A stretch of DNA of 64,000 bases, from positions 38,501 through 102,500 of the forward strand of contig CM041540.1 of the NCBI GenBank assembly GCA_023238725.1, given 5' to 3'. Below the pieces are notes generated by a model, which was not told where the DNA came from, searched no databases, and worked only from the letters and a program-made list of their open reading frames with translations. This stretch comes from Scortum barcoo. Taxonomy: Eukaryota; Chordata; Actinopteri; Centrarchiformes; Terapontidae. Positions 60,200 through 64,000 of the stretch are shown here, piece by piece. The first letter of the stretch is position 1; every line of letters starts with the position of its first letter. A program made the position numbers and the translations under genes.

Positions 60200-61890
60200 A
60201 TTATATAACCCAATATGAATTCCAGATATCTATCATTTATATCACAACCAGATTCAAGACATTCTTAAGTGCAGTTCTGACCAGTAGAGATTTAAATGAA
60301 GATAAATTATCTTTAATCATTTATTTATCTTTGGATGTTTGTTTATTTTTATTTACCAACATTTGTCACATAAAAATGTTTGTTTTTTTTTTTTCTTTTT
60401 CCCTGCAGTCAGCTGGTGAGCTAACAACTCCCATTACTGCTCCGTCCGTCACCTCCACATTTTTACTGTCAATTACACAGAGCCGGCTGCAGCAAACTGT
60501 TTAATGACACGGCCACCACATGACGCAGGCTCTGATTGGATGGCGGTGACCACATGACAGGTGCTGCTGATCAAACTCAGCAGAGGAAGAAAATGATCAG
60601 AGAAACACGTCGTCCATCGATGCAGCTACAGCTTCTTTTATCTGAGGGCTGGTACTAGATAAATTTGGTGTTACTCCCACTGGATGAGCATCTTTCATGT
60701 TTAAATAGTGTGATACTTACAGATATCGGGTCTAAACTAGATGAGTCTTGTTTTCCAGATGCATTTAAATTACATTCATATTGTGTTGAAATAGTTTTTG
60801 TTTCTTGTTTTTGTTTGTTACTTTTGTCCAGGAGTCTTCGAATCAAGTGATTACACCTCAAAATGTAAAAAAAAATATAGACTTAAAGTGTAAAAAGACA
60901 ACAGAGTGATGTCAGCTAAATGTGGTGTGACAACACTGGAGGATGACTGGCTGTGGTGACATCATGAGAACCAGTAGATCTGGAGCAAATTAACAATGGA
61001 TTTACCTAATCCTAATTTAATCTAGTGGTTTAATAAATAAATAAATAAATAAACAGTAACGGACAGGTGTGAAAGAAACTACAACATCCTGGTTTGATTC
61101 AGACTGGAGACCTTCAATGGTTTTTAATTTTTAAGTTTAAGCAGGTTTGTTCCTTAGGTACCATCTTGAGATAAGAAACAGTAAAGAAAAAAGTAAAGTC
61201 ATTAAAATCAATAATCATTAAAGAGCTGCTCTCATGTTAATGCATCAATAATAATCATACATGATCAGACTGTTGAACATGATCTGAATGGCTGTTGATC
61301 TAAGTGACTGTTTAACTGAATGACTGCTGATTTGAATGACTGTTGCTCTGAATGCCTGTTGAAATGGACCAGCCTGTGGGCCGTCTCCATCTCTGAAATA
61401 ACAGACTTCATGTTTTCTGGAGATGAGAGGAGGCAGACATGTTAAATCTCCTCTGAGTTCAGAAACCATAGCAACAGACCTGAGGATGTTTACCTTCATA
61501 TGATTGAGTTTGAGCGTGTCTGAGGGGGTGGATCTGCAGGAGGTGGAGCATCATCATCATGACAAGGACACGTTCAGTTTGAGGCGGCTGCTGGAGGGTT
61601 GATGTTTCTTCAGTTTCCAGGAGAAACTCAAAATATTCTTTGAATCTTAAACATGTTGGACGTGTTTCAGTCCTCATTAAACATTTGCAAAGATCCTTTT
61701 TTAAAATATTTGAAATCCTGGTTGTTTTTCTTCCTGCTTAACTTCTACACCTGGTCTCTTCCACACCTGGTTGTGTCACACTTGAGGCCTCATGTATAAC
61801 CATCATGTAACCTCAAATCGATCACCTGTTCTCATGCAAAAGTTGGGATCTATAAAAACAAACCAGTGGTGCTCAGACATGGAGATCATT
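60200..61890. other. Intergenic, no gene recognised
   Basis: AT-rich, with (AAAT)n at 61035-61055 and tandem GAATGACTGTTGATCT-like units at about 61280-61360. No conserved frame. Confidence 0.5.
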
Positions 61891-61894
61891 TCTT

Positions 61895-62285
61895 TACATC
61901 GGTCGTCATGAGCAGTGTATGTTCACACATGCCGACTCCAACAAGGCCATGGACGAGCTGAATGGAGTCATCGACAGGACAGAGACCTCACGGCCGGAGG
62001 CTGCGTGTAGCCAGGGACTTTTACAACGCCAACCTGAAGAAAGTCCTACACCCCTTTTCAGGACACATACAAGCCCCTCCCTCACCCTCCATTCAGCCAA
62101 TCAGATCATTCCTCAGTTCTGACGGAGCTGCCGTCTATGGAGGACCTCTACACCCAGCGGGCGATGAGAAGGCCACTAGGATCATTAAAGACCTCCTCAG
62201 ACACAGACTGGTCTGCCTGCTGCCGTCTGACTGATGGTACAGCAGCATCCAGACCAGAACCAGCAGGATCAGAGAAGCTTGAACC
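61895..62285 (+). mobile_element. LINE remnant joining endonuclease and C-terminal pieces
   Basis: RDFYNANLKKVLHPF (near 62015-62060) resembles the GDFNxANLKxVLP endonuclease block of fish LINEs. About 60 bases later LPSMEDLYTQRAMR (62130-62175) and TRIIKDLL resemble their C-terminal LPSIxDLYxxRxxxxAxxIIKD block. The whole reverse transcriptase between them is gone. Confidence 0.6.
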
Positions 62286-62340
62286 ATCAGGACTGAAGAC
62301 TAACCAACCCTAACATCTGCACCTCACTGCCTCAACAGTA

Positions 62341-62545
62341 CAGGTACATCTAAAAAAATTAGAATATCATGAAAAAGTTCAATATTTTTTGTCACTCATT
62401 TCAGAAAGTGAAACCCATATATTATATAGACTCATTACACATAGAGTGAAATATTTCAAGCCTTTATTTCTTGAAATTTTGATGATTATGGTTAACAGAA
62501 TCAAAAACCCAAAATTCAGTGTTATATTTTGAAAAAGTTCAATAT
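62341..62545 (+). repeat. Left terminal inverted repeat of the Tc1-like element
   Basis: Pairs with 63700-63907. Matching blocks include ATATCATGAAAAAGTTCAAT, TGAAACCCATATATTATATA and AAATTTTGATGATTATGG. The long repeat places this element with Tc1 families that have ITRs near 200 bp. Confidence 0.85.
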
Positions 62546-63699
62546 TGGAAAGTCATGGTGTCACACCCTAATCAGCTAATTAATTTAAAACACCTGCAAA
62601 GGTTTCCTGAGCCTTTAAATGGTCTCTCAGTCTGGGTCAGTAGGCTATACAATCATGGGGGAGACTGCTGACTTGACAGATGTCCAGATAACAGTCATTG
62701 ACACCCTTCACAAGGAGGGTAAGTCACAAAAGGTCATTGCTAAAGAAGCTGGTTGTTCACAGAGTGCTGTATCCAAGCATATTCATAGAAAGTCGAGTGG
62801 AAGGAAAAAGTGTGGTAGGAAAAGGTGCACCAGCAAAAGGGATAACCACAGCTTTGAGAGGATTGTCAAGCAAAATCCATTCAAGAATTTGGGGGAGCTT
62901 CACAAGGAGTGGACTGAGGCTGGAGTCAGTCATCAAGAGCCACTACACACAGACGAATCCTAGACATGGGCTACAAGCCACTCCTGAACCAGAGACAACG
63001 TCAGAAGCATCTTACCTGGACTGTGGAGAAAAAGAACTGGACTGTTGCTCAGTGGTCCAAAGACAAAGTCAATTTTGCATGTCATTTGGAAATCAAGGTC
63101 CCAGAGTCTGGAGGGAAGACTGGAGAGGCACAGAATCCACGTTGCCTTGAAGTCCAGTGTGAAGTTTCCACAGTCAGTGATGATTTGGGCTGCCATGGCA
63201 TCTGCTGGTGTTGGTCCACTGTGTTTTCTGAAGTCCACAGTCAAAGCAGCCATCTACCAGGAAATTTTAGAGCACTTCATGCTTCCTTCTGCTGACAAGC
63301 TTCATGGAGATGCTGATTTAATTTTCCAGCAGGACTTGGCACCTGCCCACACTGCCAAAGGTACCAAAAGCTGGTTCAATGACCATGGTGTTACTGTGCT
63401 TGATTGGCCAGCAAACTCGCCTGAGCTGAACCCCATAGAGAATCTGTGGGGTATTGTCAAGAGGAAGATGAGAGACACCAGACTCCAACAATGCAGATGA
63501 CCTGGAAGGCCGCTATCAAAGCAACCTGGGCTTCCATTACACCTGAGCAGTGCCACAGGATGATCGCCTCCATGCCACGCCGCATTGAATGCAGTAATTC
63601 ATGCAAAAGGAGCCCCAACAAAGTATTGAGTGCATAGAAATGAACATACCTTTCAGAAGCCTGACATTTCTGTTTAAAATATCCTTTTTTTATTGATCT

Positions 63700-63907
63700 T
63701 ATGTAATATTCTAATTTTCTGAGACACTGAATTTTGGGTTTTCATTATCTGTTAAGCCATAATCATCAAAATTTCAAGAAATAAAGGCTTGAAATATTTC
63801 ATACTATGTGTAATGAGTCTATATAATATATGGGTTTCACTTTCTGAAATGAGTGACAAAAAATATTGAACTTTTTCATGATATTCTCATTTTTTGAGAT
63901 GTACCTG
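63700..63907 (-). repeat. Right terminal inverted repeat of the Tc1-like element
   Basis: Reverse complement of the left repeat with a handful of mismatches (for example TTCTCATTTTTTGAG against the left CTAAAAAAATTAGAA). It ends GATGTACCTG. Confidence 0.85.
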
Positions 63908-64000
63908 TATTATATTTCTTTTTCTATTAAATTTCTATTGATATTCTATTTTCTATTTTTATTTAATTTAGTTTAATATTTTATGATAGCTGGGATTGAC

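Larger units (their letters stand above)
62341..63907 (+). mobile_element. Tc1-like DNA transposon, complete ends, dead transposase
   Basis: 1567 bp between TA dinucleotides (62339-62340 and 63908-63909), with inverted repeats of about 200 bases starting CAGGTACATCT. The transposase is read in pieces. The N-terminal helix-turn-helix is near 62667-62800 (EGKSQKVIAKEAGCSQSAVS). RQRQKHLTW and KKNWTVAQWSK lie near 63000-63060. GPLCFLKSTVKAA and FQQDLAPAHTAKGTKSWFND (second catalytic Asp) are near 63220-63380. WPANSPELNPIENLWGIVK (catalytic Glu) is near 63400-63460, and ASITPEQCHRMIASMPRRI follows after 63528. At least four frameshifts break the frame. The segment that normally holds the first catalytic Asp (FSDES) is deleted at about 63060. 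Confidence 0.9.

Overview
This window is eukaryotic. It has spliced vertebrate genes with GT-AG introns, dinucleotide and trinucleotide microsatellites, and teleost-type transposons (Rex1, Rex3, Tx1/L1, L2, Tc1, tRNA-derived SINEs). The protein families and the repeat set point to a ray-finned, probably percomorph, fish. The species cannot be read from the sequence.

Four host genes are present, in order. (1) The last ten coding exons of tnpo3 (transportin-3), + strand, 103-4386. (2) irf5 (interferon regulatory factor 5), - strand, eight coding exons, 7446-13933, convergent with tnpo3. (3) A cdhr5-like cadherin-related gene, - strand, fourteen coding exons, 17791-25710. (4) A D4-type dopamine receptor, - strand, four coding exons, 49553-56766. 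The irf5, cdhr5-like and drd4-type models were checked exon by exon for splice sites and phase and stay open end to end (489, 652 and 414 codons). tnpo3 is open except for one exon, which carries 10 extra bases and breaks the frame.

Much of 28.5-48.8 kb is a transposon graveyard between cdhr5 and drd4. It holds an L1-type LINE split by a near-complete Rex3-type LINE with target-site duplications (TSDs). A Tx1-type LINE follows, itself split by a solo LTR and an L2-type LINE. Then come a second, internally deleted Rex3-type copy with its own TSD and a large L2-type LINE. A Rex1 element lies in drd4 intron 3, a solo LTR with a perfect 5-bp duplication lies in drd4 intron 2, LINE remnants lie at 58.8-62.3 kb, and a dead Tc1-like transposon with long inverted repeats closes the window.

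The most unusual signal is a recurring one: tandem repeats that contain or abut splice sites. In irf5, a 33-bp, frame-preserving minisatellite carries the 3' splice site of the IRF-association-domain exon. In cdhr5, similar arrays sit on the acceptor of the transmembrane exon, the donor of the eighth coding exon and the polypyrimidine tract of the sixth. The gene order is also informative, because it joins the human TNPO3-IRF5 linkage with the CDHR5-DRD4 linkage that in human lies beside IRF7.
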